Below are positions 1-11,018 of a stretch of 64,000 nucleotides of DNA, piece by piece. Position 1 is the first letter of the stretch. Each line of letters begins with the position of its first letter. The DNA comes from Calliphora vicina (taxonomy: Eukaryota; Arthropoda; Insecta; Diptera; Calliphoridae), in contig NC_088780.1 of NCBI RefSeq assembly GCF_958450345.1, positions 119,612,226-119,676,225 on the forward strand, read 5' to 3'. A program made the position numbers and the translations under genes. The notes beneath the pieces are model-generated. The model had not been told where the DNA came from. It saw only the letters and a list, made by a program, of their open reading frames with translations, and searched no databases.

Positions 1-225
1 AAAATTGGGTGACATGAATGCGGTATATATACAAATTATTTGGAGCCAAATTTGTGTAGATACCTACATAAATTAACCATTTATGACCGATAAAGTCAAA
101 TTTCGGGAGGACATTTGTATGGGGCTATGTGAAATAATGGACCGATTTCAGCCAGTTTCAATAGGCTCATCCTTGGGCCAAAAAAATTATATGTACCAAA
201 TTATATCGCAATATCTTTAATAAAA
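1..225 (-). repeat. DINE-1-like dispersed repeat, family A, partial
   Basis: The reverse complement of this stretch matches the middle of a repeat seen in fuller form at 16480-17121, 53941-54687 and 54735-55486, including the blocks reading tatcggtcataaatgttt and ggtccattatttcac. It is cut by the window edge, so its 3' part is not visible. It has no coding content. Family A is treated as DINE-1-like (non-autonomous Helitron/Helentron class) because fuller copies have a 5' hairpin, an internal CCGTCCGTCTGGCTGG run, a 3' hairpin and a TTACTTGTTT tail, an arrangement known from the fly DINE-1 family. The family name is inferred. Confidence 0.6.
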
Positions 226-384
226 CACGATGATTATCAACATTTTATTTTTCGATCCTAGTTGACTAATCATAGGAAATTACCGTATTTGAAATTCTGC
301 ACAAATATCAAACAATATTTTTAATAAAACCATAAAAACGAATAGTTGGTTTTGAATAGATATTCAAAGAATATTTATAACCAT

Positions 385-800
385 AGTGGGAAGGGTATAT
401 TGGGTTAGTGCAGATGTTACCAATCTAATCAGGATCACTTCTATTGCCCCCAGGGACAAAGACTATTTGGTTAGAATCGGTCCATTATTTCTCGTACCGA
501 CCATACAAATGCCCTATCTGAAAATAGTTAAGCTCTCCTAAATATCTTAATTATATAGATATCCAAAGAAATTTCAACACAAATATGTTTTATATAAGCA
601 TAACTCCTACTACCAAATTTAGTACCAAACGGGACAAAATTTCATTAATAACAATAACTCTCTGAAATATTTTAGCATTCAAACAAAATTCAACTCAAAT
701 AAGTGTCATATATATACAAATCATGCCACCAAATTTTCGGTCCATAGACATAGCTCCCATATAAGGGCTACTTCCGAAATTCATTTTAACGATCATAAAT
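385..800 (+). repeat. Diverged DINE-1-like repeat, family A
   Basis: The start reads accatagtgggaagggtat, matching the 5' hairpin of family A. Later blocks (cggtccattatttctc, catagctcccatataagg, cttaaaaatgttgg) follow the same order as in better copies. Similarity is much lower than among the copies near 16500 and 54000, so this is an older insertion. The short reading frame at 810-1055 overlaps its degraded 3' side and is not considered a gene. Confidence 0.5.
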
Positions 801-1099
801 ATCTTAAAAATGTTGGCATTCAATGAAATATGTAAAATGCTGTTAAACACAACATTTTCTATACAAAATAGTGTTATATGTTACAAAGAAACTACTATCA
901 TTAGGACTGATCGATTTGTACGGACGCAAAAAAATCGCCCAAGTGACAAGGGCGATCGCATTCTAGGGATCAAAATAAGAAACTTTGCCCAAGGAACCAT
1001 AGCTCTAAAATTAATTCTGATATTCCCTATTTTGACCCAAAGGTCAAATTTTTAAAAATTTGGAGAATTTTTTTATTATGACATAAACGCCATTTTATG

Positions 1100-1195
1100 C
1101 TTGTTGAATACCCCGCTACTTAAACACGCTAAAACTATTCGTGTTAATCATTTCGCTCATTGCGAGCAAAAGTTATGTTGGTTTAAAGTTTAAAC
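1100..1195. repeat. Short dispersed fragment, possibly a pogo/Tigger end
   Basis: The stretch around 1139-1190 contains cgtgttaatc, also present in the pogo-like end near 56165, and the block gagcaaaagttatgttgg, which recurs next to the Tigger-like pseudogene near 21620. This suggests a remnant of the same DNA transposon group. No coding sequence is visible and the boundaries are uncertain. Confidence 0.3.
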
Positions 1196-1221
1196 AAAAT
1201 CTTATAAATAAAGCTATGCTG

Positions 1222-1510
1222 CACAGTGGGGGATCTGAAAAAAAGTGGAAATAAATCTGTAACTTCTAAACGAATTGCCCGATTTTACGGGAATAGAAAA
1301 GATATACATATTATCATTTTTAATTTTTGATATACCCGAGGTGCCCCACTTTGAGGAATTGTGGTTGGGCCACCCTGGGTGTTATAAGCCCAAATTCAAA
1401 ACTTAAACTTATCAACACCTCCTCTATAGCCACGGGAAATTTTATTAAAAGCGGGCAATTCGTTTAGAAGTTACAGATTTATTTCCACTTTTTTCAGATC
1501 CCCCACTGTG
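1222..1510. mobile_element. Small non-autonomous element with Transib-like ends
   Basis: The element has near-perfect terminal inverted repeats of about 60 bp that begin CACAGTGGGGGATCTG on both sides. It is flanked by the 5-bp direct repeat TGCTG at 1217-1221 and 1511-1515. Transib transposons are known for 5-bp target duplications and ends of the form CACWRTG, which CACAGTG fits, so I assign this MITE to that group. It is 289 bp long, with no open reading frame and a unique centre of about 150 bp. A different superfamily with 5-bp duplications cannot be excluded. Confidence 0.7.
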
Positions 1511-1538
1511 TGCTGTGATTCTCATAGACGAATGAGTA

Positions 1539-2346
1539 GAGTAACTTCGGGTATTGTGGACTATGCGTCTAATGTGGACCAGTGTCTTTTTTCAGAAACT
1601 ATTGAAGGTATGATAAAACTGATTTGTCGTACATTTTACAATTTGTTTGAAACGACAATTGCACATTTGCTTTCATGAGTAATTGATATGTTGGCTATTT
1701 ATTCTTGTATTGAAATTAATGCGCGTGCTCAACATTTTTTTCTGCTCAAGTAAGAAACAAAATTTGGTACAGTTACTTTGTAGAATTTAATGTTTGGTTG
1801 TTTTATATAGTTAAAGTGGACACGTAGTTTTGCATATATTTGATAAGAATTTAAGCACATTTAGATTATTAGGTAAAAATATTTTTTTACCACTGTAACC
1901 CAAGTTCGTGTAATGTGGACCACTTAAATTACTTGATTATGTACTACTGGTCCATATTACCCGACAATAAGTATGTACTTTGTAAGCAATCTATCTAAGC
2001 CAAGAACGCGACTTTTTAGTTTGTATTAATAAAAATATATTGAAATTAAATTTTTTAATCATTCATGATTAGCTGGTTCATGAATTTTATGTATTAAATA
2101 CTAGTCCACATTACCCTCATATAGTGGTCCATATTACCCTCCAATTTTTTTAATGCTGGTTTTTGGGTTCCTTACAATATTTTCACATAATTTTTTTATC
2201 CTTTGACGGAAAAAATTTTCAACTGCAAAAACAATTAGGGAATATATTAGCTAATATATTGCTTCACAACTTTTTTAATATCCATATATATTGTGGCCAA
2301 AATTTAGAAGAAACAAAACGGTAGTCCACATTACCCGAAGTTACTC
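1539..2346. mobile_element. TA-flanked TIR element with internal copies of its end motif
   Basis: Inverted ends read GAGTAACTTCGGGTA on each side and are flanked by TA at 1537-1538 and 2347-2348, as expected for Tc1/mariner-superfamily insertion. Inside, the motif GTCCACATTACCC or its complement recurs several times, near 1577, 1916, 1950, 2102, 2128 and 2325. Such subterminal motifs often serve as transposase binding sites. The element is 808 bp and shows no transposase frame; the small opposing frames at 2264-2494 overlap its right end and are not credible genes. Confidence 0.7.
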
Positions 2347-2348
2347 TA

Positions 2349-3514
2349 ATATTATTTATTACATAAATAATAAACTTGAGCACTTTCGGAAATCCATGCA
2401 TCTGAATATCAGCAATTATACTGGAACTCTTAACAATATTACCAATAATTATACTTTTCAAAATAATTATTTTACTTTACTTTATCTAAAGTAAACAAAA
2501 ACATTTACAATCAATTAGAAGAAATATTTGATTCTATTAAAATATTTGTTAAAACCAAATAAAATGTTTGTGTAGGAAATTTTTATTATTCAAAAAATTG
2601 TTAGCATTGTTAAAAAACAATTGAAATATTAATGAAACCTAATAAAACATAAATTTGTTTTCAAACATGTGTATGTTTGAAAGTATTTTAACAATAATTT
2701 TTTCTGTTTTTCAAAAAATTTAATATTTCGCGGATTTTCACATTCGCATTTGTATTAAATGTTATTTCATTCAATATTTTCAAATTTATAATGTGAAATA
2801 TTTCAGGATACTTTCTGAGAGAGGCTACAATATTTTGTGTTATTTTATTTTGGTTGATAAAATCTTCCTAAAAAGACTTTAAAATATTTTAACGCCGATT
2901 GATATCAAGCTAAATTGAACTTTCTATTGAATCTAATTTTGTTGGTATTCGTACGTGGTTGGCAGTTGTCTGAAAGCAAAATGAGTTTGGAGTTAGCGTA
3001 TATAAATATGTATAAAAACTTATAATTTTATATAATATAAATTGTATCTATCCCGACGATATTTTACAGGTATTTTACGGTGTTCTCATATCATGACGAC
3101 TATTGATAAAGTGACGAAAACAAATTTAAAATTAGCATTTTTAAATTGTTTAATGCTTACCGGACTTGAAGGTATCATTTATAAAAGAAATTGTGTTTAC
3201 AAGATTTGATAATCAAGTTCAAACATATCTACGAATGGCACTAGCGTAGAGTTGGATTGTTCATGAACGAGCCAGTTCAATTGAACAAGTCAGTCAAAAG
3301 AACAGATTGATGAAATTGTTGGGCCTTTTTGTTCTTCTAATTATTTTTGTTCGTTGGACATTACTGTATATGTTTAAAAAAAAGTTTTTTTTCCTCATTA
3401 ATAAGATCATGATATGTATTTTATTTCCGAAAGGAGTGGTCCTGTTCAATTTGTTCACTGTCTTCAATAACGTTCACAGAGATATCTTTTATCTACTTAG
3501 TTCATTCAAACGTC
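2349..3514. other. AT-rich stretch without recognised features
   Basis: Both strands show only short open frames and homopolymer-rich DNA. The 86-codon frame at 3307-3567 is rich in F, L and I and runs into the terminal repeat of the neighbouring transposon, so it is not taken as a gene. Confidence 0.4.
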
Positions 3515-3516
3515 TA

Positions 3517-3543
3517 AGGAGTGAGATCGAAAAATTCTTAACA
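3517..3543 (+). repeat. Left terminal inverted repeat of the DD37E element
   Basis: This 27-bp sequence is identical to the reverse complement of 4788-4814. It is immediately preceded by the TA target dinucleotide and is the presumed transposase recognition and cleavage site. Confidence 0.9.
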
Positions 3544-3672
3544 CACGTTTTTCATTACATTTTTTAACCCAAGTATTATTTGAATTTTTTTTTGATCAAG
3601 TTACCTTTGAAAAACATGTCAGTTATTATGTGTAATGTCAATTATATTAATTTTTTTGTTAATCTGATTAAA

Positions 3673-4680
3673 ATGAGTGACCAGAAAAAAGTGCGTACTG
3701 AAATTATTAAATATTTTCAACAAAACCCAACTTGGTCTTACAAAAAGTTGGCCAAGCATACAAAGGTCTGCCGTCAAACTGTTTCCAATGTTATTAAACA
3801 GTACCGGGAGAACTTGTCAGTTGATAGAAAACCTGGTTCAGGTAGAAGGAATGGTCCACATGATGTTTCTAAAGCCAAAAAAATAGAACGCATTTTCAAA
3901 AGAGCTCCCAACACATCCGGTAGGAAAGCAGCCCGGTTAGCTCAGTGCTCGGACTATTTGGTACGAAAAGTTAAAGCTAATGCAGGTTTAAAAACATACA
4001 AGGCTCAAAAAGTTCCTGACAGGAACGCTACTAAAAATTTAGAGGCCAAAAACAGAGCACGGAAATTGAAGTCAAGTTTTATAAAAAAATATTCTTGCTG
4101 CATAATGGATGACGAAACGTATGTTCTGGCAGATTTTTCGCAACTTCCAGGTCAAAAATTTTATGTTGCTGATGCTCGAGGGAATGTTGAAGAAAAGTTT
4201 AGGACCCAAAAGCAGACAAAATTTCCCAGAAAGTTCTTGGTATGGCAAGCAATATGCAGTTGCGGCAAAAGAAGCCACTCATTTGTTACAACGGGCTCTA
4301 TAAATACCGAAATTTACATCAAGGAATGTTTACAAAAAAGGCTGCTTCCATTCATAAGACTTCATAATGTGTCCACTTATTTTTGGCCTGACTTGGCATC
4401 CTGTCACTATGGCAAACAAGCCCTTGAGTGGTACAAGAACAATAATGTGGTATTTGTACCAAGAGAGGCAAATCCTCCAAACTGCCCGGAGCTAAGGCCA
4501 GTGGAGAGATATTGGGCTCTTGTTAAAAGAGAATTGAAGAGTACAAAAAAGGTGTCCAAAAGTGTGGTAGATTTTAAACGGAGATGGACTACATGTTCGA
4601 GCAAAGTGACAGAAAGCACTATAAAAACGTTAATGGAAGGGTTTCCGAAAAAGGTTCAAAATTTCATCACTAGTGATTAA
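3673..4680 (+). CDS. DD37E transposase (IS630/Tc1/mariner superfamily)
   Basis: This 335-residue protein is predicted to cut and paste its own element at TA sites in the nucleus. I chose the ATG at 3673 (MSDQKK) rather than an in-frame ATG at 3580, because the family starts directly with the DNA-binding domain and the extra upstream residues are low-complexity. Residues about 5-40 form a first helix-turn-helix, followed by the linker PGSGRRNG, and about 70-105 a second. The catalytic triad is visible: D146/D147 in MDDETY, D240 in WPDLAS and E278 in PVERYW. There are 37 residues between the second D and E, defining the DD37E group known from insects. The frame has no stops or shifts. Start choice is the main uncertainty; activity is inferred, not shown. 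Confidence 0.93.
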   Translation: MSDQKKVRTEIIKYFQQNPTWSYKKLAKHTKVCRQTVSNVIKQYRENLSVDRKPGSGRRNGPHDVSKAKKIERIFKRAPNTSGRKAARLAQCSDYLVRKVKANAGLKTYKAQKVPDRNATKNLEAKNRARKLKSSFIKKYSCCIMDDETYVLADFSQLPGQKFYVADARGNVEEKFRTQKQTKFPRKFLVWQAICSCGKRSHSFVTTGSINTEIYIKECLQKRLLPFIRLHNVSTYFWPDLASCHYGKQALEWYKNNNVVFVPREANPPNCPELRPVERYWALVKRELKSTKKVSKSVVDFKRRWTTCSSKVTESTIKTLMEGFPKKVQNFITSD

Positions 4681-4787
4681 AACTATAAAAATAATTTTTT
4701 TTGTAAATTGTAATAATAATTTCAATCAAATAAAAAAAAAATTAAAGCTGTAAGTTTAGTGGTTTCTTTTTTATAAACATATATGTA

Positions 4788-4814
4788 TGTTAAGAATTTT
4801 TCGATCTCACTCCT
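4788..4814 (-). repeat. Right terminal inverted repeat of the DD37E element
   Basis: Reverse complement identical to 3517-3543 over 27 bp, followed by TA at 4815-4816. Confidence 0.9.
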
Positions 4815-5020
4815 TAATAATAAAAATTGAAAAATTTTACAAAAACAAAAAACTTGTTCATTTATTTGTTTTGAACAAAAATTAGAACGATTAAGCCCAA
4901 CTTTACACTCGCGAAAAGCATAAATTTTCTAAAAATTTTATATCATTTATTTATTGTCCAAATTTTTTTTGGTCTGATGAGCGCACCACATATGTGATAA
5001 GTATAATCTGACAAATCATC

Positions 5021-5830
5021 ATGAATATATTGCCGCTTGAACAACTCTACCAAATTATCCAGATTTACTTTGAAAATCGGTTATCGATTCGCGCAACTTA
5101 TAGACGACTGATTTATAGCACACAGAGAAAACTGATTCGTGATAGCAACCGAATTTGTTGCCAATCGAATGATTCTGTCTTACTGACCGAAGTTTACAGT
5201 TGTGGCTACAAAATTTTGGAAGGGGTAACTAAAATTTGGTTGCCTCAAACGAAATTCTTTTTTATCAACTGACTTTTTGTTGATTGAACTGAACAATTCT
5301 ATGTGTGCAACCGAATCATTCGATTGGCAACAAATTTGGTTGCTATCACGAATCTTTTTTCTCTGTGTGCTGTGATGAAACAAATGTTTGGCTTAACGGG
5401 TTTGTTAATAAACAGAATTTCCGCAGTGTGACCAATCCACAACGGACCCTACAGACTCCATTACATCCAAAAAAATTCAGCATTTGGTGTGGTTTATACG
5501 CTGGTGGTATCATCGGACCTTATTTCTTCAAAAATTAAGCTGCAGTGCACCTTACATTCAATGGAGATCGTTACCGCACCATAATCAATGATTTTTTGTT
5601 TGAAAATTTAAAAAAAAATAAAAAAATTGATCCGAGCGAGATGTGGTTTCAATAGGATGGCGCTACGTTCCATACGGCGACCGCAACATTCGAATTATTG
5701 AAAACAAAATTTGGTAATAACTTGATTTCGAGAAATGGACCTATCATTGGCCTCCAAGGTAGTGCGATTGTACATCCCGATATTATTTACTGTTCGGTTT
5801 ATGCTGACGCCTTGGAGGCCAACATTGTTC
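5021..5830 (+). pseudogene. Mariner-like (DDxD) transposase remnant, split by a MITE
   Basis: The N-terminal part at 5021-5116 reads like the start of a transposase family common in insects (LEQLYQIIQIYFENR, SIRATYRRL). After the inserted MITE, the core resumes with WLNGFVNKQNFRS, WCGLYAGGIIGPYFF and, after an in-frame stop, a QDGATCHTA-type second aspartate block (read here as DGATFHTATATFELL near 5660). The expected final aspartate block is degraded beyond 5730. The sequence between the N-terminus and the first catalytic D is missing, so deletion accompanied or preceded the insertion. Not functional; terminal repeats were not located. Confidence 0.75.
5117..5371. mobile_element. MITE inside the mariner-like pseudogene
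   Basis: A 255-bp palindromic element with roughly 60-bp inverted ends beginning AGCACACAGAGAAAA and containing GATAGCAACC and TGGCAACAAATT blocks. It has no coding capacity. Overlapping frames on the two strands at 5021-5272 and 5180-5383 arise because the element is nearly its own complement. Target duplication is not obvious, so superfamily assignment is left open. Confidence 0.7.
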
Positions 5831-6724
5831 GTACCCGAAAGCATTTTTAAATATCAATGCCATATATTGTTGATCCTTTCGTATCCATCTGAATTCAGTT
5901 TCAACAATTCAGCAAAAATTTGCGATTTCCCTCATATACTCACAAACATGTTTAAAATGGGCAACAACAATAAATGTAGGACAAATAAGCACCAACAACA
6001 ATAAATGAGAAATATTATATACAAACATAAATGCAAATGTAACAAATAAAACTCACATTTAAAAAAAAAAACATCTAACAAACCAATTCAAACAAAATGT
6101 AGTCAACCATTAAGTCAGCCATGTGAATAACCAACAAGTGCAAACACAACAGTACTTTATTGTTTATTTATTAAAACAAAAAGTGTTGCCAATTCATGTT
6201 GACAGAAGTGGCAAAATGATTTACAAGAAATTAATAAAACTTTTTTATTAAAAACAAGAGCGTTATATTCGGCTATGACGAATCTAGTTCACCTACCCAC
6301 AAATCCATTTTCAGTGATGTTCGTCAACTTATCGACCAGTAATTCAGTCTGTTTTTGTCCGACTTTAAACCTTTTTAACGGGTTTGGAAAGAAAACGGAT
6401 TTCGCTTTGCATTTTTTGATACATTTGTTAGTTGCAAGTATTGTTTTTGTTAAGAATGTCTAAAAAAAAAAAAAAAATATCAACTTTTTTGATTTTAGTA
6501 GCTTTTCATTGCTTATTTTGATATGAAAGCTTCTAAAAATTTGAACAATTTTACAAATCGGATGAAAATTATAAAAGTTATTCAACTTTTCCTTAACACT
6601 CTTTTTTTTAGTATTTTCACCCCAAAAATCAAGTAACAAATCAAAATACAAACAAAAAAATATTTGTACAGTATTTAATTTATAAGATAAATTTTTTCGA
6701 AAATTTTTCGATAACTTTTGATTT
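5831..6724. other. No gene recognised; AT-rich sequence
   Basis: Short frames only. The block agtgttgccaattcatg near 6182 resembles the hAT end motif CAGTGTTGCCAATT found at 22670, but has no partner, so it is at most a solitary remnant. Confidence 0.3.
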
Positions 6725-7205
6725 TTTCGGCCCAGGGACCAAACCTATTGAAACTTGCTGAAATCGGTCCATTATTTCACTTAGCCCCCATACAAATATC
6801 CTCTCGATTTTGGACTTTATCGGTCATAAATGTTTAATTTATATATGTATCTACACGAATTCCCCTCCAAATAAATTTTATATATACACAATTCATGTCA
6901 CCAAATTTTGTTACGATCATATAGACCCGCTTCCGAAAATCACTTTAACGTGCATTAATCTCTTGAAAATGGTGGGATACACACAAAATTCAACATAAAT
7001 AACTTTTATATAGCCATAAATCACATGATCTAATTTCATGGTGATCGGTCCATAATTGGTCATAGCATCCATATAAGGCCAACATCCGAAAATCACTCAC
7101 GAATATTAATTGTTGATATTTTAAAAGCAAAATATGTTAGCTCATTTACTTAGTGTAGGGTATAATGTGGTCGGGCTTGACCGAGTATACTTTCGTACTT
7201 GTTTG
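6725..7205 (+). repeat. DINE-1-like repeat, family A, 3' part
   Basis: Begins within the family consensus (gcccagggaccaaacctatt) and continues to the terminal hairpin region ggtcgggcttgaccgagtat and the TTCGTACTTGTTT tail. The 5' hairpin and the CCGTCCGTC segment are absent, so this is a 5'-truncated copy. Confidence 0.7.
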
Positions 7206-8424
7206 TGTATAAAATTGTGTTTAAAATACTGTGCACAAGAGATAGGTTTTCATAGAAAAAAATTTAAATAATTTTTGTTAATTTTTTAAAAAAAAAACGA
7301 AACTTTTTATAAAAACTTACTAATGTTTTTGGTAATATTTTATGAAAGCTTAATTTGCCTCTTTGCCTCTCCATAATTGTTTAAAATGTTTAGATCGGTC
7401 TAAAAATGTGTGAGTTAGCGCAGTGTTATTATAAGACAATTGTGAATTATTAAGTCATTTTCTGAGTGGGATCTTGTATGTGAGCTAGGGACAACTGTTG
7501 CCCGATTTACGCCATACTTTACATTATAATTTCAGAGTACCTTGAACTAATTTGTGCAAAATTTGTTCAAGATTGCACCATATACCACCATTTACATATT
7601 TATGACTGCTTAAAAAATTTTGTATATTTTGCGCGTTAATGTATTTTTCGGCTGTGGGCCTTACGTGGTAGCTGTATACAATTTTATGCTCAGATATCTA
7701 TGTATCTTATATGGGTGCTATGGCAAATTATGTACTGATCGTCACAAAAATAAAAATAATATTATTTCTTAAAACAACTGATCTGTGTAAAATTTTGGTT
7801 CGATATCTATATTTAAAAGTTTTTAATTCGATTAATTTGTTTATTTGCTATGACTTATAACTGACCAATCTTCATATAATTTGGAATCATCTATGTCGAA
7901 CTTCAACCTGCTATCGATTTTTATAAAAGTTTTATGCGTATTTAAGTAATTTTAGAAAGAGGATTTTATATGGGTGCTATTGTCAAAAATGGACATATCC
8001 GAACTGTCTTTCGTTTTGTAATTTATTTTACAAAAAACTTATGTTTGCTGCATATTGTATGGATACTGCTATTTATGTACTATAGAGCCATACTCCGGGA
8101 AGTAATTTATATACCGATTCTTGCCATTTTCAATAGACCTAACATTTTTATTAAAGGAACAATGCACATAGGTCTGGAGTATAGTTTTTTTTTTGGCCAA
8201 AACCATATACTTTCATTTTTACGTTGAAAATTAATTGAATACTAATAAGTGAGAAATTGAAATAATTTTTAAAAAAATTGTTTATTAAATAATTTATTAC
8301 TAATGTGCTAATATTTCACACTCATATTATATTTATATTTAATATTTAAGTCTGTATTAAAAAAAATTTTATAACTTAAAATATAAATTTTTGAGGTAAT
8401 AATTAGCTTAAATAAGGTAAATTT
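7206..8424. other. Old dispersed repeat-like DNA, no gene
   Basis: Phrases such as tatgggtgctatggcaaa and tatgggtgctattgtcaaaa recur within the stretch (7710, 7967) and resemble the catagctcccatataagg block of family A in rhythm but not closely. I suspect a diverged DINE-1-like repeat. The 85-codon frame at 7970-8227 lies inside it and matches nothing I recognise. Confidence 0.3.
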
Positions 8425-9440
8425 TGCATTAAAAATCAAAAAATCTTTATGACCAAAAAAAAAAAATATATTTTTTGCGTAATAATTTGCTTAAAAATGT
8501 TTAATTTTTCATAAAACGGGCAAGTTATGGTAAAGTAAATTGATTGCAAATATGTTCCACCATATTGCTCTAATTTCGGGTTTATATACTTTTCTCGACA
8601 CTTTAACCATTTTATTTTATCTTTGTTTAAAGTCTGCATAAATATTCAAACTATTTTTTTAGTGCAATTTTTAACAAAACATGATATGGCATGTTTAAAT
8701 AAATTGATTGCAAATATTTTCTTACATATTGGTCTAATTTTGGGTTTTTATATTTTTCTCAACACTTTTAACGATTTTGTTTTATACTCATTTCTGTATA
8801 AATATTCAAACTATATTTTTTAGAAAAAGTTAGCTGTTATAAAAAGTGAAATTTTTAATGAAACGGGCAAGCTATGATAAAATAAATTTATTGCAAATAA
8901 TTCCTAACATATTGGTCTAATTTTGGGTTTTTATATTTTTCTCAACACTGTTAACCATTTTGTTTTATTCTTATTTAAAGTCTATATAAAAATTCCAAAA
9001 AAAAATTTTAAGTAAAAATTTGCTTTAATGTCCATTATTAACAAATCATGATAAAATAATTTGATTTCAAAAATTTTCCAATATATTTGCCTAATTTCGA
9101 GTTTTTATATTTTTTAATTTGATTTCAAAAATTTTCCAATATATTTACCTAATTTCGAGTTTTTTTTAACACTTTTAAACATTTTGTTTTATTCTTAATT
9201 AAAGTCGAAGTTTTAATGAAAATAAATAAAATTTTTGAAAAAAAAAATAAATTTTTGAAGCAAAAAGAATCTTAAGAAATTGCCATTTTAACGAACCGTG
9301 CAAGTTATGGCAAAATATATTGATTGCAAATAATTCCTAATATGTTGGTGTAAGTTCGCTATTTGATAATTTTTTCAACACTTGTAAACATTTTGTTTTA
9401 TTCTTAACTGAAGTCTGTATAAAAATAAAAAATAAATTAA
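8425..9440. repeat. Degenerate tandem array, period about 165-200 bp
   Basis: A block carrying the anchor tgattgcaaa (8541, 8705, 9321) or variants (8888, 9062, 9120) recurs five to six times. It is followed each time by a tattggtctaattttgggtt-like phrase and then an attttgttttattctt-like phrase. Spacing between anchors is 164, 183, 174, 58 and 201 bp. The copies are diverged and partly rearranged, like a decayed satellite. Small frames here (8436-8639, 8623-8823) are by-products. Confidence 0.7.
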
Positions 9441-10655
9441 AATAATGAATAAAATATATTTAATATATTCTGCACATCATTTAACATGACTTAACTTTTG
9501 AAATATAAAATAGGTATCATCAACTATAATCTAAATAAGAAATACTTTATTATTTTCTTTATTTAACTAAAAAATCTGTTGGATAAGCATAGTACCATCA
9601 TGATAGGAATATATATTTTTTTTTAATTTACGAAAATATTTTATTTTTGTTTCATCGCGGTAACGTGAGTAGGTTTTTCAAAAAACAGAAGTCCAAACAA
9701 GTATAATTCTAGTGTTTACTTCAACAGTGCAGTACCAAAAATGTCATCGCAAGATTTGAGTTTTGGCAATAAATTGTGTATTTCTAGACCTATGTGCAAT
9801 GTGTGTCAAATTTTAGCTTAAATATGTATATTTGAAGTAAATTTCAAACGATTTTTTAAAAATATAATGGAGGTTGTCTCACAGTTTGGTCCATAACTCT
9901 GGTTCGTCTTAACCGATTTTACCCATTTGAAATACCAAACATTTTCGAGCAACAGATAATAGTTCAGGAAAATTTCATTCCTCGACGTCCTTTAAGGGAG
10001 ATCCTATCGTGTCCTATATACCCCCATATTTTTGGTGCTGTGTATAAGTAGCTAAATTTAGCCACAAAATTTCTGAATTGTCAACACTGACTATAACCCA
10101 CAGCAAATATGTTCCGACAATAGTGGTAGCAACAAAATTTACTATAAAACCAAACAAGAAATGTTTTATATTAGCTAGTAGTAAACAATTTACATTTAAG
10201 AATTGTAATATGTAAATATATGGATTGCTCATCCAATTGTTCCTAGTTTAAATATGTTTTTCCAGAAATCCTTTTAACACGATATTGGACCAAAACATTT
10301 CCTTGAACAAAGGATAACTCAAAAGATGTATCTTACATTTTCTAAAGATTTTCTCAAAAAATATATGTCCCATTTTCTAAAGATTTTCCTCAATTACAAG
10401 CCATTGTATGGTTAACATCACATACAAAATTCAGAGTGGGACCATAAGTGGATCCCGAGATAATAAGCATTTGGTAACAACATCCTAATATTTCGTTGAA
10501 TAAACAAAAACTTCAAATATATTTTTAGGCATATCTTTGTAATTAGTTGTCGATTTTTACATAAATCATTTCTGAGTATATAACCACTAACTAAATAAAT
10601 TTAAACAATATGCCTTTTTGAATGAATCACAGGTATTGCGATAAATAATTATTTT
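9441..10655. other. No gene recognised; AT-rich
   Basis: No frame with recognisable similarity. The 72-codon frame on the minus strand at 10014-10232 matches no family known to me. Confidence 0.3.
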
Positions 10656-10656
10656 A

Positions 10657-10700
10657 TTTTATTTTTCAAAATAGTCTCCTTTGAGCGATGGTTTTTCCGA
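10657..10700 (-). pseudogene. Possible mariner transposase C-terminal scrap
   Basis: The minus strand reads LKGDYFEK followed by a stop, a typical ending of mariner-type transposases. The sequence upstream of this on the minus strand does not continue convincingly, so only a scrap would remain. Low confidence because the match is short. Confidence 0.3.
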
Positions 10701-11018
10701 AAAAAATAATGCTTTACGTTTTAATGATTTTTATGTTTTAAATACGCATTGATAAAAAATTGTATACAACAAATCGATGACATTTTGCTGAATATCTTTT
10801 CATTTGAAGAATTCTTGGAAAATTATGTTCTACTGCTTGATAATATGAACACATGTTAACGTTGTTTTCCAGTTTTATAAATTCCTAGAAAAAACTGTTA
10901 AAATATTTGCGAATGTCTATTAAACGTACCAATCGTTATTTTTTTTTTTTAAATAACAAATATGAAACTAATATACATACATTATATGAGTTTGGAAACA
11001 GTAGTTTGAATTTTCATT

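Larger units (their letters stand above)
3517..4814 (+). mobile_element. Complete DD37E Tc1/mariner-superfamily transposon
   Basis: The element is 1298 bp, bounded by perfect 27-bp inverted repeats (3517-3543 and 4788-4814, beginning AGGAGTGAGATCGAAAAATT) and flanked by TA at 3515-3516 and 4815-4816. It contains one uninterrupted transposase frame covering most of its length. Perfect ends, an intact frame and the TA duplication suggest a recent insertion. A second copy in opposite orientation at 18665-19816 is badly decayed. Confidence 0.92.

Noticed and set aside
3580..3672. Upstream in-frame ATG as the transposase start
   Set aside because: The extra 31 residues are low-complexity and unlike the family; MSDQKK at 3673 leads directly into the DNA-binding domain, and the decayed copy also keeps that ATG.
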